The notes under the pieces were generated by a model, which saw only the letters and a list, made by a program, of their open reading frames with translations, did no database searches and had not been told where the DNA came from. From an uncultured Schwartzia sp. (GTDB lineage Bacteria; Bacillota; Negativicutes; Selenomonadales; Selenomonadaceae): a DNA stretch of 12,341 nt. How positions within the stretch are numbered: the first letter of the stretch is position 1; every line of letters starts with the position of its first letter. Positions 6,913 to 12,341 of the stretch are shown here, piece after piece. The stretch spans positions 1 to 12,341 of the forward strand of contig CAJPQU010000052.1 in NCBI GenBank assembly GCA_905372875.1, given 5' to 3'. Position numbers and translations under genes: made by a program.

Positions 6913-8185
6913 CGCCGTAAAGCCCCCGCTTGATCTCTTCCAATGTCGTCTGCCCCGCCAAAGCCTTTTGAATCCCATCCCGGCGAAGAGACACCATGCC
7001 CTCGCGAATAGCCGTCTCTTCTATGACACGCAGCTTTTCTCCCGCAGTCACCGCTGCCTGAATGGTCTCCGAAAAGGGCAGCAATTCATGAATGGCCAGC
7101 CGCCCCTGATATCCGGTCCCACGGCATTTCTCACAGCCCCGCGCCCGAAAAGCCATCTGTCCCGGACGATACTCTTCCCCCAAGAAAACGGCTTCCCGCG
7201 ACTTGGGCACAATCTCATATTCCTCGCAGCAGACCGGACACAGCCGCCGCACCAAGCGCTGGGCGCAGATCCCCAAGAGCGCTGCTCCTAAGAAATACGG
7301 CTTAATCCCCATATCCAAGAGGCGAAAAACCGCCCCGGCCGCCCGTCCCGTGTGCAGAGTAGTGAATAAAAGACGTCCCGTCAGAGCCGCTCGGACGGCG
7401 ATCTCCGCCGTTTCCTCATCCCGGATCTCCCCCACCATGCAAATATCTGGATCTTGGCGCAAAAGGGACCGAAGTCCGGCGGCAAAGGTGAGCCCCGCCT
7501 TGGTGTTCACCTGCACCTGATTGACCCCCGGCAAATAATATTCCACGGGATCTTCAATGGTAACGATATTTTTCTCCGGTACATTCAACAAATGAAGGGC
7601 CGCGTAAAGAGACGTCGTCTTGCCGGAATTGACGGGGCCAACGTGCAGGATAAGCCCGTAAGGCGCATGGCACCAACGCTGAAAGAGCGACAAATTTTCC
7701 GGGGAAAGATCTAACTCCTCCGTTCTCCGCAGGCGCAAGCCGCCGCCCAAAAGGCGCAGAACGATCTTCTCCCCCTCCATGACTGGCATCGTAGACACAC
7801 GGACATCCACCGTCGTTTTCTGGTGTCGATAGGTGATCCGCCCATCCTGCGGCAGGTTGTGGATCGTCGTATCTAAATGTGCCATCACCTTAATGCGAGC
7901 CAGCAAAACATCCTTCAACTCCATCGGCACAGGGGGCGGCATCTCAGACAAGACCCCGTCGATCCGTAACCGTATCCGAACATGATCCGCTATCGGCTCG
8001 ATATGGATATCACTGGCCCCGAGCACCAACGCCGTCTGGATAACATGATCCACCAAGGTCACGATGGGAGCGGCGGAGACATTCGGCGCTTCGCGGCTGA
8101 TATTGCCGCTTTGCCGAGCGCCTAAGAGGCTCTGAGCCACCAATTTTTGCAAATGGTTTTGCGTATCTGGCTGAAGAGAGATCAT
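6902..8185 (-). CDS. pilB: Pilus extension ATPase PilB (GspE family), short form
   Basis: 427 residues. It begins close to the second N-terminal domain (GASDIHIEPIADHVRIRLRIDG, about 56-77) and lacks most of the first N-terminal domain that brings typical PilB/GspE to 500-570 residues. ATPase motifs: Walker A GPVNSGKTT (183-191), Asp box VTIEDPVEYY (208-217), Walker B DPDICMVGEIRD (245-256), His box GRLLFTTLHT (270-279). A zinc-type tetracysteine module is present (C316xxC319 and C351xxC354, the latter CEKCRGTGYQGR), which is diagnostic of PilB/GspE rather than PilT. Two deviations: Asn replaces the usual Gly in Walker A, and Arg replaces the first His of the His box. Start ATG has GGAGG 11 bases upstream and lies 22 bases after aroE. 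Confidence 0.88.
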   Translation of the reverse strand: MISLQPDTQNHLQKLVAQSLLGARQSGNISREAPNVSAAPIVTLVDHVIQTALVLGASDIHIEPIADHVRIRLRIDGVLSEMPPPVPMELKDVLLARIKVMAHLDTTIHNLPQDGRITYRHQKTTVDVRVSTMPVMEGEKIVLRLLGGGLRLRRTEELDLSPENLSLFQRWCHAPYGLILHVGPVNSGKTTSLYAALHLLNVPEKNIVTIEDPVEYYLPGVNQVQVNTKAGLTFAAGLRSLLRQDPDICMVGEIRDEETAEIAVRAALTGRLLFTTLHTGRAAGAVFRLLDMGIKPYFLGAALLGICAQRLVRRLCPVCCEEYEIVPKSREAVFLGEEYRPGQMAFRARGCEKCRGTGYQGRLAIHELLPFSETIQAAVTAGEKLRVIEETAIREGMVSLRRDGIQKALAGQTTLEEIKRGLYGDGG

Positions 8186-8207
8186 TGCTGTCTGTCCCTC
8201 CTCTCCC

Positions 8208-9056
8208 TCATGGCAAAGACGCCGACAACGCCCGTCCCATGGCCTCTCGATCCGCCTCTTGGCCCGTCCAGAGACGAAAAGCGGCTGCGCCCTGCCCGAT
8301 CAGCATAGGAATTCCGTTTAACGTCTCATGGCCGTTGGCTTCGCCCTCCCGCAAAAAACGCGTCTTCGTCGGCGTATAGATGATGTCGTAAAGGAAAGCG
8401 TGTGCCTTGAGCGCGTGCCAATCCACCGGCGGCATCACCTCCGTATGTGGGGCCATCCCCAAAGGCGTGGCATTGACCACCAAATCCACCTCGGCCAGCC
8501 GCTCCCGAAAGAGCGCCGCCGTCCACGAAACCGCCATCACGTTCCCGGCAAAAGAAAAATCCCGAAGGAGTTCCCGCGTTTTTTCCACGTTACGAACTCC
8601 CAGCAGGATCTTTTCTACCCCTTCTTTTACCAGTGCCCAAAGAAGCGCGCGGGCTGCGCCACCCGCCCCCAAGAGAACGGCGTTTTTCCCGGCAAAAGTT
8701 CTTCCGACGCCACGCAGACCTTCCAAAAAACCTGCCGCATCCGTATTGTAGCCGATGAGCCGTCCCTCTTCCTGTACCACCGTATTCACGGCCCCGATCC
8801 TTCGGGCATCCTCATGAATCTCATCCAAAAGAGGCATGACGGCCGTCTTGTGGGGAATGGTGACATTAAATCCCCGAAAGGAAGAGTTTCGCAGTTCCGA
8901 CACCGTTGCCGCCAATTTCTCCGGCAATACTTCCATGGCCGTATAACGGTACGGCAACCCCGCAGCCTCTATTGCCGCCTGCTGCATGGCCGGCGACAGC
9001 GAGTGCCCCACAGGATAGCCGATGATCCCTAATTGCTGTACGATCGCTGCGGCCAA
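8208..9056 (-). CDS. aroE: Shikimate dehydrogenase (NADP+)
   Basis: 282 residues, normal length for AroE, which reduces 3-dehydroshikimate to shikimate in the cytoplasm. Visible motifs: shikimate-binding GHSLSPAMQQAAI (17-29), NVTIPHK with catalytic Lys70, GAVNT (88-92), GYNTDAAGF with Asp106, nucleotide loop GAGGAARA (130-137), NATPLGM, and the C-terminal GIPMLIGQGAAAFRLWTG. The start is TTG (9056-9054), supported by a strong AAGGAGG 7 bases upstream; no ATG is available nearby. It is the first gene after the promoter at 9157-9129 and lies 22 bases ahead of pilB, so the pilus genes are probably expressed from the same transcript. Confidence 0.95.
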   Translation of the reverse strand: MAAAIVQQLGIIGYPVGHSLSPAMQQAAIEAAGLPYRYTAMEVLPEKLAATVSELRNSSFRGFNVTIPHKTAVMPLLDEIHEDARRIGAVNTVVQEEGRLIGYNTDAAGFLEGLRGVGRTFAGKNAVLLGAGGAARALLWALVKEGVEKILLGVRNVEKTRELLRDFSFAGNVMAVSWTAALFRERLAEVDLVVNATPLGMAPHTEVMPPVDWHALKAHAFLYDIIYTPTKTRFLREGEANGHETLNGIPMLIGQGAAAFRLWTGQEADREAMGRALSASLP

Positions 9057-9128
9057 GCCCTTCCCTCCTTGTCATCCGGGTTTAAGAAATTGTCACCTTT
9101 TTCAGAGAAAAAATTTAATACGTTTTTC

Positions 9129-9157
9129 ATTATAACATGAAATGGCTATTATGGGAA
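9129..9157 (-). promoter_or_regulatory. Sigma-70-type promoter for the aroE-pil block
   Basis: A perfect -10 TATAAT (9134-9129) with an extended TGT just before it, and TTCCCA (9157-9152, 4 of 6 consensus bases) 17 bases upstream as -35. Transcription would start near 9122, leaving an A/T-rich leader of about 65 bases before the aroE TTG start. I see no comparable promoter in the tightly packed block from aroE to pilO, so this is probably its main promoter. Confidence 0.7.
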
Positions 9158-9203
9158 ATGTATACCTCTTCTTTAACCAGACAGAATCTTTCCTTCAGTT
9201 CCA

Positions 9204-9321
9204 TCTACGGCTCTACAATATGCCGTCATCTCAACGTAGAAGGTCTGCACCGCAGACGACGAACGGCATTTTTTTGTAAAGGAACAGTCCACGAAAGTGT
9301 GGCAGTTGAAAATTGCTCCAC
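9204..9321. other. Structured intergenic segment of unknown function
   Basis: Between the fic 3' end and the aroE promoter, no credible gene is seen but several inverted repeats are. ATGCCGT (9220-9226) pairs with ACGGCAT (9263-9269), followed on the plus strand by a run of T (9269-9275). Inside it, GTCTGC (9243-9248) and GCAGAC (9252-9257) form a 6-bp stem with a 3-base loop. TCTACG (9204-9209) and CGTAGA (9235-9240) form an alternative pairing. GTGG..CCAC (9299-9302 with 9318-9321) closes a second hairpin with one bulge and an inner CAGTT/AATTG stem. Possibly a terminator between fic and aroE, a small structured RNA, or the remnant of a mobile element; the sequence alone does not decide. 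Confidence 0.4.
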
Positions 9322-9330
9322 CTTCTCTTT

Positions 9331-9378
9331 TCGTCCAGCAATGATAACTTTCATCCAAATTAAGAAAATTTTGGACGA
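9331..9378 (+). repeat. Left TTGGAYGA box array (three boxes, 20-bp period)
   Basis: Three 8-base boxes start exactly 20 bases apart: TCGTCCAG (9331), TCATCCAA (9351) and, inverted, TTGGACGA (9371). The last two form a palindrome with a 12-base spacer spanning the fic stop codon at 9362-9360. The array is the mirror image of the one upstream of fic, box for box, while spacers differ. Helical phasing of about two turns suggests a cooperative DNA-binding protein. No good -10 is present at the position equivalent to the fic promoter, so this copy is not simply a second promoter. Confidence 0.65.
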
Positions 9379-10442
9379 TTTTTCTTTCTGTCAGCACGAA
9401 CATAAAACGTGCTTCTGCCAACCCCCTTTCTGATGATATAGCCTTCCTCGGTAAGTTTTTTTAATGCCGCCAAGGCAGAAGACCTTCCTATGCTCGGACA
9501 GTGAGCCACAACATCTGCTCCTGTGAATTTGCCGATTTTTTCTTCGGTATATTTTTTCACAATATCATATGCCGTGCTGTTATCACCGCTTTCGTTTATC
9601 AACCCGACTCGCTCTTCAAATTCTATATAACAGGCCAGAATGACCTGCAACATATATCTGATGAATGGCGTCGGATCGTTTTTCTCTTCATGCCATCCGG
9701 CATCAGCTTCTTTGAGCGTATCGTAATAGCGATCCTTAGTTTGCTCTATCTGCTTTTCAATACTGATATATTTCCCTACACGATATCCGTTCTTATACAA
9801 AAGAAGCAATGTGAGCAGTCGGCTCATTCTTCCATTACCGTCATTAAACGGATGAATACAAAGGAAATCACAGATAAATGTTGGTATCAGAATCAATGCA
9901 TCTATCTTCTCATTGGCGACAGCCTGCTCATAAGTGTTGCAAAGGCTTTCCACAGCATCCGGTGTTTCATAAGGAGCAATCGGCGTAAATCTGGTAACTG
10001 CAGTTCCATCGGTCTTTGTTTCATTGATGTAATTCTGAACATGTTTAAAATGTCCACCGTATGACAATCCTGCTCTCTTCAAAAGCTCCCGATAAAGCTG
10101 AAGGATGTAAGCAGGACGGATCGGAATATACGCGTTACTCTCATGAATGATATTCAGCACATCCCGATACCCCATGATTTCATCTTCATCGCGATTCCTG
10201 GGCGTTATTTTTTCTGCAAAAAGCTGCTTTATACGAGTGCTTGTTGTAACAATGCCTTCGATTTTATTAGAAGCTTCCGTACTCTGTATCTTCGCCAACT
10301 CAACCAGACGATTCAACTCTACAGGCTTCTGCCGAATGAATAAATCCTGTCTCCCTTTACACTCGTGTATCTTTGCGACCAGGTTCACTATATCTGTATC
10401 CCAAGCTTGATCTGCAAGTCGGCGATAGTCAAACGATCTCAT
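9360..10442 (-). CDS. Fic-domain protein (probable AMPylase) with C-terminal winged helix
   Basis: 360 residues. The Fic catalytic motif is complete: HPFNDGNGRMSRLL (197-210), including His197 that activates the target hydroxyl and the DGNGR anion hole. An N-terminal inhibitory motif of the (S/T)xxxE(G/N) type is present as SNKIEG (58-63), whose Glu62 would block ATP positioning; thus the enzyme is probably self-inhibited and needs no separate antitoxin. Residues about 290-350 look like a winged-helix DNA-binding domain. Fic enzymes usually transfer AMP to a protein; the target cannot be told here. ATG start with AAAGGA 7 bases upstream. Codons are A/T-richer than neighbours (one 60-base line inside is 43% GC, one in aroE is 65%), suggesting transfer. 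The last residues RPKFS are encoded by the left box array. Confidence 0.9.
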   Translation of the reverse strand: MRSFDYRRLADQAWDTDIVNLVAKIHECKGRQDLFIRQKPVELNRLVELAKIQSTEASNKIEGIVTTSTRIKQLFAEKITPRNRDEDEIMGYRDVLNIIHESNAYIPIRPAYILQLYRELLKRAGLSYGGHFKHVQNYINETKTDGTAVTRFTPIAPYETPDAVESLCNTYEQAVANEKIDALILIPTFICDFLCIHPFNDGNGRMSRLLTLLLLYKNGYRVGKYISIEKQIEQTKDRYYDTLKEADAGWHEEKNDPTPFIRYMLQVILACYIEFEERVGLINESGDNSTAYDIVKKYTEEKIGKFTGADVVAHCPSIGRSSALAALKKLTEEGYIIRKGVGRSTFYVRADRKKNRPKFS

Positions 10443-10469
10443 AAAAATTCCTTTCGTCCATCATCCTTC

Positions 10470-10517
10470 TCGTCCAATTATATAAGATTTTGGATGAAAA
10501 AACAATCCATTGGACGA
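10470..10517 (-). repeat. Right TTGGAYGA box array over the fic promoter
   Basis: Boxes TCGTCCAA (10470), TTGGATGA (10490) and TTGGACGA (10510) start exactly 20 bases apart. Read on the minus strand the order is TCGTCCAA, TCATCCAA, TTGGACGA, the same as the left array on the plus strand. The boxes cover the -10, the spacer and the region just upstream of the -35 of the fic promoter. A further TGGACGAAA (10460-10452) lies just upstream of the fic ribosome site. This placement is that of an operator; the winged helix of Fic itself is a candidate ligand (inference). Confidence 0.65.
10477..10505 (-). promoter_or_regulatory. Promoter for fic
   Basis: TATAAT (10482-10477) is preceded by a 17-base spacer and TTGTTT (10505-10500, 3 of 6 -35 bases). 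Transcription would start near 10470, about 28 bases before the fic ATG. The -10 overlaps one TTGGAYGA box and the spacer contains another, so binding there should repress. Confidence 0.6.
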
Positions 10518-10532
10518 AAAACCGTAATCCGC

Positions 10533-10571
10533 AAAAGAAAACCACGGGTAAACGACGCTTTTCTGCTTACC
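10533..10571 (-). terminator. Possible weak intrinsic terminator after the rRNA methyltransferase gene
   Basis: Five bases beyond the stop, GGTAAGC (10571-10565) can pair with GTTTACC (10553-10547), allowing one G-U pair, with a large inner loop. The interrupted U-rich run TTTTCTTTT (10541-10533) follows after a few bases. The stem is modest and the U-run is displaced, so this is tentative. Confidence 0.35.
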
Positions 10572-10575
10572 TAAA

Positions 10576-11949
10576 TCACTGTATTTTCGGCATGATCAGG
10601 CTTACCGTTTCAACATGGGAAGTCATGGGGAACATGTCTACCGGCTGGGCTTCTATTGTCTGATAGCCAAGTCTGTCTAAAATTGCCAAATCGCGCCCTA
10701 ACGAGGCCGGATTGCAGGAGACGTAGACAATGCGTTGAGGGTACATGGCGATGATGGAGTGGAGGACAGGGGGCGTGCATCCGGCGCGTGGGGGATCGAC
10801 GACTACGACGTCGGGGCGAATGCCGTCCCGGTAAAGCCGGGGCATGACGTCGGTGGCGTCACCGACGAGAAATTCAGCGTTTTTCACGTGGTTGTCGCGG
10901 GCGTTCTTCTGGGCGTCGCGGATGGCTGGAGCCACGATCTCGATGCCGATGGCCCGACGCGCCCGCTGTGCCAAAAACGACGTGATGGTGCCGGTACCGC
11001 AGTAAACGTCAAGAACGGTTTCCCGTCCTGTGAGCGCAGCGTAGTCTAACGTCTGTCGATAGAGGACTTCCGCTTGTGTGGTATTGACCTGAAAGAAGGA
11101 GCGCGGCGAAATATGAAAATGCAGCCGTCCGATACTGTCCTGAATCGTAGTTTTTCCCCACAGGAGTCTGGTCTCCCGTCCCAAGACGACATTGTTGCGA
11201 TAGGTCTGGATATTTTGCTGCACACTGACAAGATGCGGCAATTTTTGCCGCAAAAAGTGAACAATTTCTTTGCTTCGTCGCAGTTCCGGCACGGCAGTGA
11301 CAAGAACAGCCATGATCTCGCCGTTTTTCCCTACCCTCCCCATGATGTGCCGCAGTACGCCGGTATGCCGGTCTTCATGGTACACCGGGATCCCAAATTT
11401 CTTTACGGCTTCCCGCATAGCGTTTGCCAGATCGTTATTCCCTGACCGCTGAATACAGCAGTCTTCCGTGTTTATGATGACGTGACTGCCGCCGGCATAG
11501 CAGCCAATGACGATGTTCCCTCCTGCCAACCCCACGGGAAACTGCATTTTATTTCGGTAATTCCAAGGGTTTTCCATCCCCTTAACGGGATGTACAGGAA
11601 TATCTTTCAGGCCGCCGATCCGCTCGATTGCGTCAATGACCTGCCGGCGTTTGACCTCCAGCTGTGCTGAATAGGAAAGGTGCTGAAGCTGGCAGCCACC
11701 GCACATTTCATAAATGGGACAGCGCGGCACGACGCGGTCAGGACTGTCCGTCAAACGTTTTACCACTGCGCCAATGGCATATCTCTTCTTCACAACGCCG
11801 ATTTTGAGCCGCACCCGTTCTCCCGGCAGCGCTCCCGGAACAAAGACGGTAAAGCCGTCAATTCGACCGACGCCTTCGGCGTTATTGCCAAGGCGTTCGA
11901 CCTCTATTTCATATATCTCGTCCCCGTAAACAGGTGCTTCTCGTCCCAC
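10576..11949 (-). CDS. rlmD: 23S rRNA (uracil-C5)-methyltransferase, RlmD/RlmCD family
   Basis: 457 residues. An N-terminal TRAM RNA-binding domain (about 10-65; RLGNNAEGVGRIDGFTVFVPGALPGE) is followed by Fe-S ligands C77, C83, C86 (CGGCQLQHL) and C164. The C-terminal SAM methyltransferase domain has VLDVYCGTGTITSFLA (312-326), VVVDPPRAGC (382-391), catalytic nucleophile Cys412 in YVSCNPASLGRDL and HVETV (445-449) with the proton-abstracting Glu447. The enzyme makes m5U in 23S rRNA; Firmicute members may modify U747, U1939 or both, so the exact target is not fixed by sequence. GTG start with GAGG about 10 bases upstream. The start is only 35 bases after the terminator hairpin of the upstream gene. 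Confidence 0.88.
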   Translation of the reverse strand: MGREAPVYGDEIYEIEVERLGNNAEGVGRIDGFTVFVPGALPGERVRLKIGVVKKRYAIGAVVKRLTDSPDRVVPRCPIYEMCGGCQLQHLSYSAQLEVKRRQVIDAIERIGGLKDIPVHPVKGMENPWNYRNKMQFPVGLAGGNIVIGCYAGGSHVIINTEDCCIQRSGNNDLANAMREAVKKFGIPVYHEDRHTGVLRHIMGRVGKNGEIMAVLVTAVPELRRSKEIVHFLRQKLPHLVSVQQNIQTYRNNVVLGRETRLLWGKTTIQDSIGRLHFHISPRSFFQVNTTQAEVLYRQTLDYAALTGRETVLDVYCGTGTITSFLAQRARRAIGIEIVAPAIRDAQKNARDNHVKNAEFLVGDATDVMPRLYRDGIRPDVVVVDPPRAGCTPPVLHSIIAMYPQRIVYVSCNPASLGRDLAILDRLGYQTIEAQPVDMFPMTSHVETVSLIMPKIQ

Positions 11950-11983
11950 GATTGTCTTCCCTCGTTCCCCTTATTAGCGCCGA

Positions 11984-12016
11984 TAAAAATACCCGACGCT
12001 TCTTTAAACGTCGGGT
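11984..12016 (-). terminator. Intrinsic terminator of the HAD phosphatase gene
   Basis: A perfect 8-bp stem, ACCCGACG (12016-12009) with CGTCGGGT (11998-11991), has a 10-base A/T-rich loop and is followed immediately by ATTTTTAT on the minus strand. It lies 9 bases after the stop codon of the HAD gene. Clear rho-independent architecture. Confidence 0.85.
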
Positions 12017-12025
12017 CCTGATCGT

Positions 12026-12341
12026 TTACACAAAATCCACTTTTGCCAAAAGCTCTGCCGGGTGCGCCAGCAACACCTGCGCCCCGCTTGCCAAAAGCTC
12101 CGCTTTGTCCCGAAAGCCCCACAATACGCCGACGGGCAAAGCGCCCGCCCGAACTGCTGTCTGCATATCCACGGAAGTATCGCCCAAATAAGCAGTCTCT
12201 TTAGGCGATACGCCCAATTTTTCCAGCACATAAAAAAGATTCGCTGGATCCGGTTTTCGCGGCACCCCCGATCGATCTCCAACATAGGCGGTAAAAATAT
12301 TCGAAGGAAACAGCGTCCCTATCACCGTCTCGGCCGCCGAC
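12026..12341 (-). CDS. HAD-superfamily phosphatase (phosphoglycolate phosphatase-like), C-terminal part
   Basis: The frame is open to the window edge (…SAAETVIGTLF), so only about 105 C-terminal residues are present and the true start lies outside. Motif III lysine is in GVPRKPDPANLFYVLEKLG, and motif IV acidic residues are in TAYLGDTSVDMQTAVRAG; then GVLWGFRDKAELLASGAQVLLAHPAEL, a sequence typical of the Gph/phosphoglycolate phosphatase subgroup of HAD hydrolases. The nucleophile motif DxDxT is off the edge. Substrate cannot be decided. The V codon at 12325-12323 is GTG but is not a real start because homologous sequence continues upstream. Confidence 0.8.
   Translation of the reverse strand, partial: SAAETVIGTLFPSNIFTAYVGDRSGVPRKPDPANLFYVLEKLGVSPKETAYLGDTSVDMQTAVRAGALPVGVLWGFRDKAELLASGAQVLLAHPAELLAKVDFV

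Noticed and set aside
8328..9032. Long plus-strand open frame of 234 codons opposite aroE
   Set aside because: It is the antisense shadow of a well-supported gene, rich in Arg/His/Pro/Gln as expected for a GC-rich complement, with no recognisable motif.
9209..9330. Possible end of an ISL3-like insertion sequence (begins GGCTCT)
   Set aside because: Only a six-base resemblance; no matching inverted end, no transposase and no target duplication found in the window.
9340..9380. Left box array as an antisense promoter into fic
   Set aside because: At the position matching the right-hand TATAAT the left copy has AAATTT, and the -35 equivalent is GATAAC; neither is a good promoter element.
9173..9421. 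Minus-strand open frame of 82 codons overlapping the fic 3' end
   Set aside because: It starts inside fic in another frame, has no ribosome site, is Cys-rich without a recognisable pattern and runs through the hairpin region, so it is most likely a chance frame.
9137..9433. Plus-strand open frame of 98 codons
   Set aside because: Its start lies within the aroE promoter region on the opposite strand, it runs antisense into fic, and the product shows no family-like pattern.
1..12341. CRISPR array, tRNA or rRNA genes
   Set aside because: No regularly spaced direct repeats with variable spacers of CRISPR type and no tRNA- or rRNA-like sequence were recognised; the 20-bp-phased boxes are too short and too few.

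Overview
The window reads almost entirely on the minus strand and looks like a chromosomal segment of a moderately GC-rich Firmicute, most likely a diderm Negativicute (Megasphaera/Veillonellaceae type). That placement is an inference from the type IV pilus cluster sitting between aro genes and from general protein character; no rRNA or species marker is present.

Layout in transcription order (right to left). (1) 12341-12026: 3' end of a HAD-family phosphatase, cut by the window edge and closed by a clear intrinsic terminator. (2) 11949-10576: an RlmD/RlmCD-type 23S rRNA (uracil-C5) methyltransferase with Fe-S cysteines. (3) 10442-9360: a lower-GC Fic-domain AMPylase with its own inhibitory motif and a C-terminal winged helix. 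It is flanked on both sides by mirror-image arrays of a TTGGAYGA box, three per side and exactly 20 bp apart. (4) 9360-9057: an intergenic stretch with hairpins and a strong promoter facing aroE. (5) 9056-34: one long, tightly packed block: aroE, pilB, pilT, pilC, a major pilin, pilD, four minor prepilins (FimT/GspH, PilV/GspI, PilW/GspJ, PilX/GspK-like), a compact PilM-PilN (GspL-like) fusion and pilO (GspM-like). (6) 34-1: the first codons of aroC (chorismate synthase), running off the left edge.

The pilus block appears to encode most of an inner-membrane assembly machine: an extension ATPase (PilB), a retraction ATPase (PilT), a platform protein (PilC), pilins, a prepilin peptidase, and the alignment proteins PilM/N and PilO. 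No secretin (PilQ/GspD) or PilP/GspC is present. Apart from pilT and pilD, the order is that of a type II secretion operon (E-F-G-H-I-J-K-L-M), but PilT argues for a retractile type IV pilus. Genes overlap or lie within about 30 bases of each other from aroE to pilO, so the machine is probably co-transcribed with shikimate-pathway genes from the promoter at 9157-9129.

The two signals most worth following up are the mirrored 20-bp-phased box arrays around fic, and a stable hairpin placed exactly between the Shine-Dalgarno and the start codon of aroC. Several start codons were moved from the longest open frame to positions supported by a ribosome binding site (pilD, pilC, pilT, pilV-like gene).
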